This document shows, one piece after another, positions 1-7,168 of a DNA stretch of 11,797 nucleotides. Numbering within the stretch: position 1 is the first letter of the stretch; each line of letters opens with the position of its first letter. The DNA lies in the NCBI GenBank assembly GCA_024711415.1, contig JANJSW010000140.1, forward strand, positions 1 to 11,797. Direction: 5' to 3'. The notes beneath the pieces were generated by a model, which ran no database searches, was not told where the DNA came from, and worked only from the letters and a program-made list of their open reading frames with translations. Source of the DNA: Thermomonas sp. (GTDB taxonomy: Bacteria; Pseudomonadota; Gammaproteobacteria; Xanthomonadales; Xanthomonadaceae). Made by a program: the position numbers and the translations under genes.

Positions 1-855
<855 letters not shown>

Positions 856-866
856 GGGGGTGTTCC

Positions 867-1316
867 TCAGGCCGGCGTCAGGCGGGCGGCGATGCGCCCG
901 CGCGCGGGTCGTTGCGGTGGTTCCAACATCTGCGCCAGCGAGACGTTGCCCAGCGCTTCGGCCACCACGTCGTTGATGCGGCGCCAGTTGGCGCGCACGC
1001 CGCAGCTGTGCTCGATCCCGCACTGGCCGCTGGGCACGCTGCATTCGGTCATTCCCAGCGGGCCTTCCATCGCTTCCACGATTTCGACCAGGCTGATCGC
1101 CTCGGCCGGACGGGCAAGCCGGTAGCCGCCGTTGGCGCCGCGGAAGCCTGCCACCAGCCCGGCGGCGGCCAGCGGCTTCAGCACCTTGGCCACGGTGGGC
1201 GCTTCCAGCCCGGAACGTTCGGCCAGCTCCGGCGCGCTCAGCACCGCATCCGGCCGCGCGGCGAGCACGGTCATGACAACGGTGGCGTAATCGGTCAGCC
1301 GGGTGACGCGGAGCAT
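867..1316 (-). CDS. SUF system Fe-S cluster regulator, Rrf2/IscR family
   Basis: This 149-residue protein is a winged-helix Rrf2-family transcription factor, close to what I recall of the xanthomonad/gammaproteobacterial SUF regulators. It starts [11 protein letters not shown], as Rrf2 proteins do, has the HTH at about 27-48 ([20 protein letters not shown]) and the wing at about 58-67 ([10 protein letters not shown]). Three cysteines, C92, C99 and C105, sit almost exactly where E. coli IscR holds its [2Fe-2S] ligands (92, 98, 104). It therefore probably senses cluster supply and regulates the suf operon, whose first structural gene, sufB, follows after 11 bases. The start was set at 1316 because the family begins at [11 protein letters not shown]; the 21-codon extension to 1379 would run through the promoter. 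There is no Shine-Dalgarno sequence before this ATG: the leader is almost pure C on the coding strand. Family call firm, exact regulon inferred. Confidence 0.93.
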   Translation of the reverse strand: MLRVTRLTDYATVVMTVLAARPDAVLSAPELAERSGLEAPTVAKVLKPLAAAGLVAGFRGANGGYRLARPAEAISLVEIVEAMEGPLGMTECSVPSGQCGIEHSCGVRANWRRINDVVAEALGNVSLAQMLEPPQRPARGRIAARLTPA

Positions 1317-1350
1317 GGCGGGGCGGGGTGGGGGGGGAATCTGGACTGAA

Positions 1351-1379
1351 ATTGTACGTTTTGGCGCCGCCGCCGCCAA
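1351..1379 (-). promoter_or_regulatory. Candidate sigma-70 promoter of the suf regulator operon with IscR-like half-site
   Basis: Read on the minus strand there is TTGGCG (1379-1374), a 17-base spacer and TACAAT (1356-1351), a good match to the -35/-10 consensus. The -35 lies three bases beyond the hydrolase stop, so suf can be transcribed independently of it. Transcription would begin near 1344, giving a leader of about 28 bases. Directly over and downstream of the -10 is ATTTCAGTC (1353-1345), which matches the RWWWYAGTC half of the E. coli type 1 IscR site; the other half is poor. Repression by the regulator itself is therefore plausible but inferred. Confidence 0.6.
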
Positions 1380-1382
1380 GTT

Positions 1383-2339
1383 TCAGCGCCTGACCTGCAT
1401 CAAGACGCGCTGGATCCACGCCGAGACGGCGTCGGTATAGGCCGATGGCCGGCCCAGGCTGTCGTTGATCTCCGAATGCGACAGCGCTTCCGGCAGGACC
1501 TGCATCGGCACCTGCAGGCTGGCAGCGCGGCCGGAGAACTTGCGGGCTTCGGCGCAGGGCGCGGTGGGGAAGCGCCGGGTGCTGGAACAGACCAGCAGCA
1601 TCGGCAGCGCGCTGCGCCCCAGCTGCTGCTGCGGCGATGCCGACGCCCAGAAGGCCGGATCACTGCCGAAAGCGTCCCGGTAGAGCTGCGGCAGGCGCGG
1701 CTGGCCCATCAGCGCGGGGACATCCAGCGCGCCGCTGTCCAGCGCCACCACGCCGAGCGGGCGGTGCGCGCCGGCTTGCCGCAGCAGGCCTTGGGGATTG
1801 CTGCCCAGCAGGGCCACCAGGTGCGCGCCGGCGGAATGGCCCATCAGCACCGTTTTCGCGGGATCGGCCTGCCACTTGCGGGCGTGACGCTGCACCGAAG
1901 CCAGTGCGGTGGCCACTTCGCCGGCCTGCACCAGCGGATCGGCATCGGGTTCCATCCGGTAATTGGCGGACACGAACACGAAGCCGCGCTGCAGCCAGTA
2001 CGCCGCCTTGTTGCCGGCGACGTTGGGCATGCGTTTGTCGCCACGGCGCCAGCCGCCGCCGTGGACCATGAACAGGATGGGCGCGCCCGGTCGCGCATGG
2101 GCCGGCAGGTAGACGTCGTAGCGCTGCCTTGGATCCGGGCCATAGGCGATATCGCGTTCGACGCGCACGCCCGGCGGCAGCGGCGCGCGTTCGTCACGCC
2201 CGGCGGCTTCGGTTTGCGGCTGCATCCGCTGCTGGATGCGTTCGCTCAGTCGCTGTTGTGCCGACGCCGCCGGGGCGGCGGCCGTGGCGATGAGGCAGAG
2301 TGCAAGCAGGCCGATGGCGATGGGGAGGCGCTGGGACAT
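1383..2339 (-). CDS. Exported alpha/beta hydrolase (HSL-like esterase/lipase fold)
   Basis: This 318-residue protein has a signal peptide (residues 1-28, [20 protein letters not shown] then AAPAASA) and is likely periplasmic or secreted. The oxyanion-hole motif HGGGW is at 93-97, the nucleophile elbow GHSAG at 167-171 with Ser169, and the presumed catalytic His is H288 in LSHSEIND. These are hallmarks of carboxylesterases of the hormone-sensitive-lipase/BD-FAE type; the natural substrate cannot be told. The usual acid residue, an Asp shortly before the His in a LLV..xxD pattern, is not obvious: that region reads [15 protein letters not shown]. The start at 2339 was preferred to the longer frame from 2387 because the signal peptide begins there and AGGAA sits eight bases upstream. 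It lies 66 bases before the suf regulator, which has its own promoter, so a functional link to Fe-S assembly is not implied. Confidence 0.85.
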   Translation of the reverse strand: MSQRLPIAIGLLALCLIATAAAPAASAQQRLSERIQQRMQPQTEAAGRDERAPLPPGVRVERDIAYGPDPRQRYDVYLPAHARPGAPILFMVHGGGWRRGDKRMPNVAGNKAAYWLQRGFVFVSANYRMEPDADPLVQAGEVATALASVQRHARKWQADPAKTVLMGHSAGAHLVALLGSNPQGLLRQAGAHRPLGVVALDSGALDVPALMGQPRLPQLYRDAFGSDPAFWASASPQQQLGRSALPMLLVCSSTRRFPTAPCAEARKFSGRAASLQVPMQVLPEALSHSEINDSLGRPSAYTDAVSAWIQRVLMQVRR

Positions 2340-2423
2340 GGCGGGCGTTCCTGCGTTGGGGACACAGCGGCAACGCATCGACGCCAACGGCGGTTGACGC
2401 GGGTGGCACGCAGCTTCCCCGGG

Positions 2424-2450
2424 TGACAGCTGTCAGCCGCGATGGCTGAC
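2424..2450. promoter_or_regulatory. Overlapping palindrome and inverted repeat between divergent genes; possible operator
   Basis: TGACAGCTGTCA (2424-2435) is a perfect 12-base palindrome. Its right half is reused in a second inverted repeat, GTCAGCC (2432-2438) and GGCTGAC (2444-2450), separated by five bases. The cluster lies 85 bases upstream of the hydrolase start and 71 bases upstream of the small membrane protein start, in the only shared control region of these divergent genes. A dimeric repressor or activator site is a reasonable guess; no regulator is identified. Confidence 0.35.
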
Positions 2451-2520
2451 GACGTTCCCTGCCGTCGGCAACGCCGCTGCGGAAAATGGGCCATGTCCAA
2501 TCCGGACGCAGGAGAGCCCC

Positions 2521-2772
2521 ATGCAGACCCAGACCCGATCCCGCACGGCATTCGCCGACCAGCTGCAGGCCAGCGTGGGAGATCTGGTGGAGCGCGCGGC
2601 CCGCGCCGCTCCCGGTCCGGAGCGCTCGCGGCTGCTGCGCTGGCTGCTGGTGGGCGGCGCTCTGTTCCTGCTCTGGCGGGCGGCGCGCAGCGCGAAGAAG
2701 TTGTTCTGGACGCTGTTCGGCATCGGCATGGCGCTGTACTGGAGCGGCGCCGCCGGCTGGCTGCTGCGCTGA
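2521..2772 (+). CDS. Small hypothetical membrane protein, 83 residues
   Basis: I do not recognise the family. The protein has a charged, mainly hydrophilic N-terminal segment (1-38) that may be amphipathic helix (FADQLQASVGDLVERAARAA). A short hydrophobic stretch follows (about 40-53), then a basic linker (RAARSAKK, 53-60) and a second hydrophobic helix (about 61-82). This would fit a small inner-membrane protein, perhaps with a membrane hairpin. It is real rather than a shadow frame because AGGAGA sits five bases before the ATG and the hydrophobic pattern is coherent. It reads divergently from the hydrolase and is followed, 110 bases on, by the SET-domain gene on the same strand, which has its own candidate promoter. 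Function unknown; a role in envelope organisation or stress would be speculation. Confidence 0.7.
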   Translation: MQTQTRSRTAFADQLQASVGDLVERAARAAPGPERSRLLRWLLVGGALFLLWRAARSAKKLFWTLFGIGMALYWSGAAGWLLR

Positions 2773-2826
2773 CTGGCACTGCCGCGGGGCGATGACGGGT
2801 GCACGCGTCGACCGGTTGGACACGCG

Positions 2827-2855
2827 GTGACGGGAACGGCGCGGCTGGGCACAAT
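2827..2855 (+). promoter_or_regulatory. Candidate promoter of the SET-domain gene
   Basis: GTGACG (2827-2832), a 17-base spacer and CACAAT (2850-2855) form a moderate sigma-70-like promoter, four of six matches in each box. The -10 ends 27 bases before the ATG at 2883, which gives a leader of about 20 bases with no obvious Shine-Dalgarno sequence. Assignment rests on position and consensus only. Confidence 0.4.
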
Positions 2856-2882
2856 GGTCTTTCCCCAAGCCGCGCCGCACCG

Positions 2883-3347
2883 ATGCCGAAGAAGATCGCC
2901 ACCCGCAAGTCCGCCATCCACGGCAACGGCGTGTTCGCCGCGCTGCCGATCGACAAGGGCGAGCGCCTGATCGAATACAAGGGCCGCCGCCGCACCCACG
3001 ACGAGGTGGACGCGGGCGACAGCGGCGACATCGAGAGCGGCCACACCTTCCTGTTCACCCTCAACGAGGACTGGGTGATCGATGCCAACTTCGAGGGCAA
3101 CGACGCGCGCTGGATCAACCACAGCTGCGCGCCGAACTGCGAGGCGGTGATGGTCGAGGACGAGGCCGATCCGAAGAAGTCGCGCGTGTTCATCGAGGCG
3201 ATCCGCACCATCCAGCCGGGCGAGGAACTGACCTACGACTACGGCATCACCCTGGCCGAGCGCCACACCCCGCGGCTGAAGAAGATCTGGGCCTGCCGCT
3301 GCGGCTCGAAGGACTGCACCGGCACGATGCTCAAGCCCAAGCGCTGA
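2883..3347 (+). CDS. SET-domain protein-lysine methyltransferase
   Basis: This compact 154-residue protein is a nearly complete SET domain plus post-SET motif. Visible hallmarks are GNGVFA (14-19), the pseudoknot motif WINHSCAPNC (77-86), the SAM/active-site motif ELTYDYG (115-121) with catalytic Tyr120, and the post-SET zinc cluster C138-x-C140-x4-C145. In eukaryotes such enzymes transfer methyl groups from SAM to histone lysines; bacterial members in xanthomonads and chlamydiae are known, with substrates that include histone-like proteins in Chlamydia. Here the target is unknown. The ATG at 2883 was chosen because SET homology begins at once (ATRKSAIHGNG); the 28-codon upstream extension contains the candidate promoter. 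No pre-SET domain or secretion signal is present, so it is probably cytoplasmic. The gene ends 16 bases before a strong hairpin. Confidence 0.93.
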   Translation: MPKKIATRKSAIHGNGVFAALPIDKGERLIEYKGRRRTHDEVDAGDSGDIESGHTFLFTLNEDWVIDANFEGNDARWINHSCAPNCEAVMVEDEADPKKSRVFIEAIRTIQPGEELTYDYGITLAERHTPRLKKIWACRCGSKDCTGTMLKPKR

Positions 3348-3362
3348 GCGCCGGTGCGTTGC

Positions 3363-3383
3363 ACGCCTGCGATGCGCAGGCGT
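3363..3383. terminator. Hairpin between convergent genes, likely bidirectional terminator
   Basis: ACGCCTGCG and CGCAGGCGT form a perfect nine-base stem around a three-base ATG loop. It lies 16 bases after the SET-domain stop and 26 bases after the lipoprotein gene, which converges from the other strand. The T tract on the plus side is weak (TCGGTTTG), so it may end transcription only partly or need a factor. Confidence 0.6.
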
Positions 3384-3408
3384 CGGTTTGCGCCGCGAGG
3401 CGGTCGCC

Positions 3409-4020
3409 CTACTGCTTCGCCAGCGTCGCGCGCTCGATCCGCCAGTCCGGGTTGCCGCCCTCGACCATGCTGCGATGCAGGACGTAGCGGCCGGCGTAGC
3501 GATCGACGCGGCCGTCCTGCTGGGTGATGTCCAGCTTCACCGGGATTTCGATGAAGCGCTGGCCGGCGCCCGCGTCGACGGGCCCCGGCGCGCCGATCTC
3601 GACGCTGACGCCAGTGGTGCCGGCGAGGCCGTCGGGGAACTGTGCGGCCGCTTGCGTGTTCTGCCGCCACAGCGCATGCGCGCGAGCGAGGTCGCGGGCA
3701 TTGATGGCGGCGTAGTAATCGCGCAACACCGCCACCGCGGCTTCGGCCCCGGGCTCGTCCTGCGCGATGGACCCGTCGCCGGCCGGTGGTGCCATGCCGT
3801 CGGTGGGCGTGGTCGGAGCGGTCACGGCCTCCTCGACACGACCGGGGTCGGGCGTCGAGGGGCCGGGCGCGGGCATGCCGGTCGCCGACCCGCCGGTCGC
3901 CTCCGGCTTGGGCAACCCTTCTTCGGCGACGGTGGCGCCGTCATCGGTGGATTTGCGGTCGCCACAGGCGACCAGCAGCGTGGCCAGCAGCAGGGCGGAA
4001 AGGATGCGGAAACGGTGCAT
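3409..4020 (-). CDS. Putative lipoprotein with C-terminal NTF2/SnoaL-like region
   Basis: The 203-residue precursor has a short basic N-terminus, a hydrophobic stretch and the lipobox LVAC (16-19), so Cys19 should be lipidated. Residue 20 is Gly rather than Asp, so outer-membrane sorting is expected. A low-complexity Pro/Thr/Gly/Ala tether follows (about 37-90). The C-terminal part (about 92-203) has a helix rich in YYAAINARDLARAHALW and then alternating strand-like segments (RFIEIPVKLDIT, YAGRYVLHRS, DWRIERATL). That pattern is typical of NTF2-like/SnoaL or DUF4440 folds, which bind small ligands or mediate assembly. No catalytic residues can be assigned. It sits 66 bases after the EF-G-2 gene on the same strand, with a dyad and a -10-like box between, so it is probably transcribed separately. 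The ribosome site is weak (GGAT). Lipoprotein call firm, domain call tentative. Confidence 0.85.
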   Translation of the reverse strand: MHRFRILSALLLATLLVACGDRKSTDDGATVAEEGLPKPEATGGSATGMPAPGPSTPDPGRVEEAVTAPTTPTDGMAPPAGDGSIAQDEPGAEAAVAVLRDYYAAINARDLARAHALWRQNTQAAAQFPDGLAGTTGVSVEIGAPGPVDAGAGQRFIEIPVKLDITQQDGRVDRYAGRYVLHRSMVEGGNPDWRIERATLAKQ

Positions 4021-4035
4021 GGGGTGATCCGGGAG

Positions 4036-4063
4036 CGGATGCGCACACGATAGCGCGCATCCG
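4036..4063 (-). promoter_or_regulatory. Nine-base dyad between EF-G-2 and the lipoprotein gene, with -10-like box in the loop
   Basis: CGGATGCGC and GCGCATCCG form a perfect stem around a ten-base loop. It lies 24 bases after the EF-G-2 stop and 16 bases before the lipoprotein start. On the minus strand the loop holds TATCGT (4053-4048), a fair -10 box, but no good -35 is seen. It could be the EF-G-2 terminator, an operator over the lipoprotein promoter, or both; no T tract follows the stem. Confidence 0.4.
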
Positions 4064-4086
4064 TGAACCCGACTGCGATGGAGCGC

Positions 4087-6135
4087 TCAATCCTCGTCGT
4101 GACGGGGTTTGTACGCCTCCGCCAGCTTCTTCTGCAGCGGCGCCGGCACCGGTTCGTAGTGGCTGAAATCCAGCGCGTAGCGGCCGCGCCCGGCGGTGGC
4201 CGATTTCAGCTCCGCGGCATAGCCCTCCAGTTCCGACAGCGGCACCTGCGCGCGGATCAGGATCTCGCCGCTGCGCAGGGTGTCGGTGCCGCTGATGCGG
4301 GCACGCTTGGACGCCAGCCCGCCGCTGACATCGCCCATGTGCTGTTCGGGTGCGCTGACTTCCAGCTCGACGATTGGTTCCAGCACCTGCGGCTGCGCCT
4401 TGCCGATGGCATCGAGGAAGGCGCGCTTGCCGGCGGCGATGAAGGCGACTTCCTTGCTGTCCACCGGGTGGTGCTTGCCGTCATAGACCACCACCCGCAC
4501 GTCCTGGATGGGAAAGCCGGCCACCGCGCCGCCAGCCAGCACCTGGCGCACGCCTTTTTCCACCGCCGGCAGGAACTGCCCGGGAATGGTGCCGCCCTTC
4601 ACCTCGTCCACGAACTCGAAGCCGCCGCCACGCGGCAGCGGTTCGACGCGCAGGAACACCTCGCCGAACTGGCCGGCGCCGCCGGTCTGCTTCTTGTGCC
4701 GGTGGTGGCCCTCGGCCCGACCGCTGATGGTTTCGCGGTAGGCGATGCGCGGCGGATGGGTGTTGACCTCCACCCCATGCTTGTCCTTCAGCCGGCGCAG
4801 CATGATCCGCAGGTGCAGGTCGGACAGGCCGCGGATCACCGTTTCGTTGGTCTCTTCGTTGTGCTCGACCGCGAATGCCGGATCCTCTTCGGCCAGCTTG
4901 TGCAGTGCGGTCGCCAGCTTCTGTTCCTGGCCCTTGCTGGCCGGCTCCACCGCCAGCCCGAACATCGGTTTCGGGAATGCCATCGGCGCCAGGTGGATGT
5001 GGTCCTCGTCGTGCGAATCGTGCAGCACCGCATCGAAATGCAGCTCGTCGATCTTCGCCACCGCGGCGATGTCGCCGGGGATGGCCTGACTGATCTCGAT
5101 ATGGTCCTTGCCCCTGAGCCGGAACAGGTGCGCGACCTTGAAGGGCTTGCGGCCGTCGTCGACGAACAGCTGCATGTCCTTGCGCACCGTGCCCTGGTAG
5201 ACGCGGAAGACGCCCAGCTTGCCGACGAAGGGGTCGTTGACGATCTTGAACACGTCGGCGATGACGTGCGCATCCGGGTCGGGGCGCGCCTCGACCGGCT
5301 GCGCATCGTGGCCATGGCCCTTCACGAACGGTGGCGGGTTGGCCTCGCCGGGATGCGGGAACAGGGTTTCGGCAATGTCCAGCCATTCCGGCAGGCCCAC
5401 GCCGCTGCGCGCGGAGACGAAGCACACCGGCACCAGATGGCCTTCGCGCAGGCACTGCTCGAAGGCATCGTGCAGTTCCGCGCCGGACAGGCCGCCCTCG
5501 CCGACGTCGAGATAGTGGTCCATCACGGTTTCGTTGATCTCCACCACCTGGTCGATGATCTTCTGGTGCCAGTCCGCCACCGCGCCCAGGTCGCTGTCGC
5601 CCTGCTGGTTGCGGAAGCAGTCGACCACCCGCGCGCCGCGGTCGGCCGGCAGGTTCAGCGGCAGCAGCTCGGGGCCGAACTCGATCCGCAGCAGATCCAG
5701 CAGCGCGGCCAGGTCGTGGCCGGCGTGGTCGATCTTGTTGACCACGATGGCGCGGCACAGGCCGCGCTGCTTCGCGTATTCCATCATCCGGCGGGTGCCG
5801 TGGCCGATGCCGGTGTCGGCATCGACCACGATCGCCACGGTTTCCGCCGCCGCCAGCGCACCCAGCGCGGGGCCGCGGAAATCGGGGTAGCCGGGGGTGT
5901 CGAGCAGGTTCAGGTGCAGGCCGCCGCGATCCACGCTGGCGATGCCGGCGTCGATGGAATGGCCGCGTTCGCGTTCAAGCGGATCGAAATCGGACACGGT
6001 ATTGCCGCGCTCGACGTTGCCTGCCGTCTGGAGTGCGCCACCGGCATGCAGCAGGGCTTCGAACAGGGTGGTTTTGCCGGCGCCGGGGTGGCCCGCCAGG
6101 GCCACGTTGCGGATCTGCTGGGTCGAATAGGACAT
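4087..6135 (-). CDS. Elongation factor G-like translation GTPase (EF-G-2 type)
   Basis: This 682-residue protein has the full five-domain EF-G layout. G-domain motifs are GHPGAGKT (15-22), DTPGY (79-83) and NKID (133-136). The domain IV entry motif KKQTGGAGQFGEV and the C-terminal FSHYEPVP are also present. It belongs to the EF-G-2 branch (similar to Thermus EF-G-2 and mycobacterial FusA2 as I recall them) rather than the housekeeping FusA. The P-loop is GHPGAGKT instead of AHIDAGKT, the switch I RGITI is RGHSI (57-61), and the catalytic His of DTPGHVDF is Tyr83. Such paralogues bind GTP and ribosomes, but their translocation role is unclear. The start at 6135 was chosen because an excellent AAGGAGGAA lies seven bases upstream; the 30-codon extension to 6225 has no such support. 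No str-operon partners (rpsL, rpsG, tuf) are present. A lipoprotein gene follows. Confidence 0.93.
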   Translation of the reverse strand: MSYSTQQIRNVALAGHPGAGKTTLFEALLHAGGALQTAGNVERGNTVSDFDPLERERGHSIDAGIASVDRGGLHLNLLDTPGYPDFRGPALGALAAAETVAIVVDADTGIGHGTRRMMEYAKQRGLCRAIVVNKIDHAGHDLAALLDLLRIEFGPELLPLNLPADRGARVVDCFRNQQGDSDLGAVADWHQKIIDQVVEINETVMDHYLDVGEGGLSGAELHDAFEQCLREGHLVPVCFVSARSGVGLPEWLDIAETLFPHPGEANPPPFVKGHGHDAQPVEARPDPDAHVIADVFKIVNDPFVGKLGVFRVYQGTVRKDMQLFVDDGRKPFKVAHLFRLRGKDHIEISQAIPGDIAAVAKIDELHFDAVLHDSHDEDHIHLAPMAFPKPMFGLAVEPASKGQEQKLATALHKLAEEDPAFAVEHNEETNETVIRGLSDLHLRIMLRRLKDKHGVEVNTHPPRIAYRETISGRAEGHHRHKKQTGGAGQFGEVFLRVEPLPRGGGFEFVDEVKGGTIPGQFLPAVEKGVRQVLAGGAVAGFPIQDVRVVVYDGKHHPVDSKEVAFIAAGKRAFLDAIGKAQPQVLEPIVELEVSAPEQHMGDVSGGLASKRARISGTDTLRSGEILIRAQVPLSELEGYAAELKSATAGRGRYALDFSHYEPVPAPLQKKLAEAYKPRHDED

Positions 6136-6408
6136 GAGCCCGTTCCTCCTTCGCGTGCGAATGGACGTGGCGTCATGGCTGTCCGCGCTTCGCGCCGGAG
6201 CGGTGGGCGCTCGGCGGGCGGTCATGGCGGGCGTTCACCTTAGCGCAGCCACGGCGATTGTCCTCTTGCGCTGCAGCATCGGGCGGGTGGCTGTCGCGCC
6301 GCTAAACGCATTCGCCCGCGCCTGCCCGGTTCAGCTTCGCGTCAAGCATGTCTGCGCAATGTGCAAACCGCGCCGGCCCTTTCCCTTTCCCGGCGACCGG
6401 AACCTGCC

Positions 6409-7095
6409 ATGAAGCGCCTCCTTGCCAGCCTGCTCGCCCTCGGCCTCGCCGCCGGCGGCAACATCGCCTTTGCCCAGTCCGCAGGCTACGGCCGCCATGA
6501 CGGCACCGGTTACGCCGAGGGCGACCGCTATTACGACTATGCGCGGGTGATCCGGGTGGATCCTGTTCTGGGTGGCAGCGGCTACCGCCAGACCTATGGC
6601 AGCGATCGCCGCTGCTACGAAACCACCACCGCCGGCGGCTATGGCTACGGCGGCTATCGCGACGACGGCCGCTACGATGGTTACGACGGCCGCTACGACC
6701 GCCGCTATGGCGGTTACGACGGCCGCAGTGGCTACGGCAGCGAGACCGGGCGCAATGTCGCCACGGTGGTCGGCGGCATTGCCGGCGCCGTGCTGGGCAG
6801 CAAGGTCGGCGGCGGCAGCGGCACCTACGCCGCGGCGGCAGTGGGTTCGATGCTCGGTGGGATGGCCGGGCGCGAGATCTATGACCAGAGCCAGCGCGGT
6901 CGCCGGCAGGTCGGCACCGTGCGGGTCTGCGATCCGGAGCCGGTGCGCGGTGGCTACCCGGGCTCGGGTTATCGCGATGGCGGTGCCGGCGGTTACGACG
7001 TGACCTACGAGTACAACGGCCGACGCTATACCCGGCGCATGGACTATCACCCGGGCGAGCGCGTGCGCGTGCTGGTCGGGGTGGAGCCGCAGTAA
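6409..7095 (+). CDS. Exported glycine-zipper 2TM-domain protein with Tyr/Gly/Asp/Arg repeats
   Basis: The 228-residue protein begins with a signal peptide (MKRLLASLLALGLAAGG...AFA, cleavage near 22/23). A segment DYARVIRVDPVLG (43-55), common in this family, follows, then a low-complexity stretch (about 76-110) of GYGYGGYRDDGRYDGYDGRY type. The glycine zipper is at about 117-155, with small residues spaced as in VGGIAGAVLGSKVGGG and AAAAVGSMLGGMAG, the pattern of the rickettsial 17-kDa antigen family. The C-terminus (about 165-228) holds RVCDPEPV and a basic VTYEYNGRRYTRRMDYHPGERVRV region. Cys69 and Cys174 could pair in a disulfide. It is likely periplasmic or outer-membrane associated; members are linked to envelope integrity, but the role here is unknown. 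The ATG at 6409 was preferred to the GTG at 6361 because the signal peptide starts there. There is no lipobox. Confidence 0.88.
   Translation: MKRLLASLLALGLAAGGNIAFAQSAGYGRHDGTGYAEGDRYYDYARVIRVDPVLGGSGYRQTYGSDRRCYETTTAGGYGYGGYRDDGRYDGYDGRYDRRYGGYDGRSGYGSETGRNVATVVGGIAGAVLGSKVGGGSGTYAAAAVGSMLGGMAGREIYDQSQRGRRQVGTVRVCDPEPVRGGYPGSGYRDGGAGGYDVTYEYNGRRYTRRMDYHPGERVRVLVGVEPQ
6664..6726 (+). repeat. Short imperfect repeats encoding GYDGR-type motifs
   Basis: GACGGCCGCTACGA occurs exactly at 6664-6677 and 6685-6698 (21 bases apart). GGTTACGACGGCCGC occurs exactly at 6679-6693 and 6712-6726 (33 bases apart). All spacings are multiples of three, so the protein keeps frame and reads as repeated D-G-R-Y and G-Y-D-G-R motifs. 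This looks like expansion by slippage or recombination inside the gene. Confidence 0.8.
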
Positions 7096-7116
7096 GCGCC
7101 TTCGTCGTGCGCAGGG

Positions 7117-7140
7117 AGAAGGGGCCTGGCGGCCCCTTCT
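7117..7140. terminator. Strong hairpin terminator between convergent genes
   Basis: AGAAGGGGCC and GGCCCCTTCT form a perfect ten-base stem with a TGGC loop, 21 bases after the glycine-zipper stop. The downstream side reads TCGTTGG, a weak T tract. The response-regulator gene converges and ends at 7169, so the hairpin can serve both strands. Confidence 0.75.
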
Positions 7141-7168
7141 TCGTTGGTGCCGATGACGGGATGCGCCT

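Noticed and set aside
1317..1379. N-terminal extension of the suf regulator
   Set aside because: It would translate the promoter and C-rich leader, and Rrf2 proteins begin at the [11 protein letters not shown] segment.
4063..6243. A 726-residue open frame on the plus strand
   Set aside because: It is antisense to the well-supported EF-G-2 gene, has a composition typical of GC-rich shadow frames (His, Val, Arg, Gln, Leu) and shows no domain motif.
6136..6408. Possible promoters in the 273-base divergent gap between EF-G-2 and the glycine-zipper gene
   Set aside because: Several -10-like hexamers (for example GACAAT at 6262-6257, minus) were found but none had a credible -35 at proper spacing; only the EF-G-2 ribosome site at 6151-6143 is convincing.
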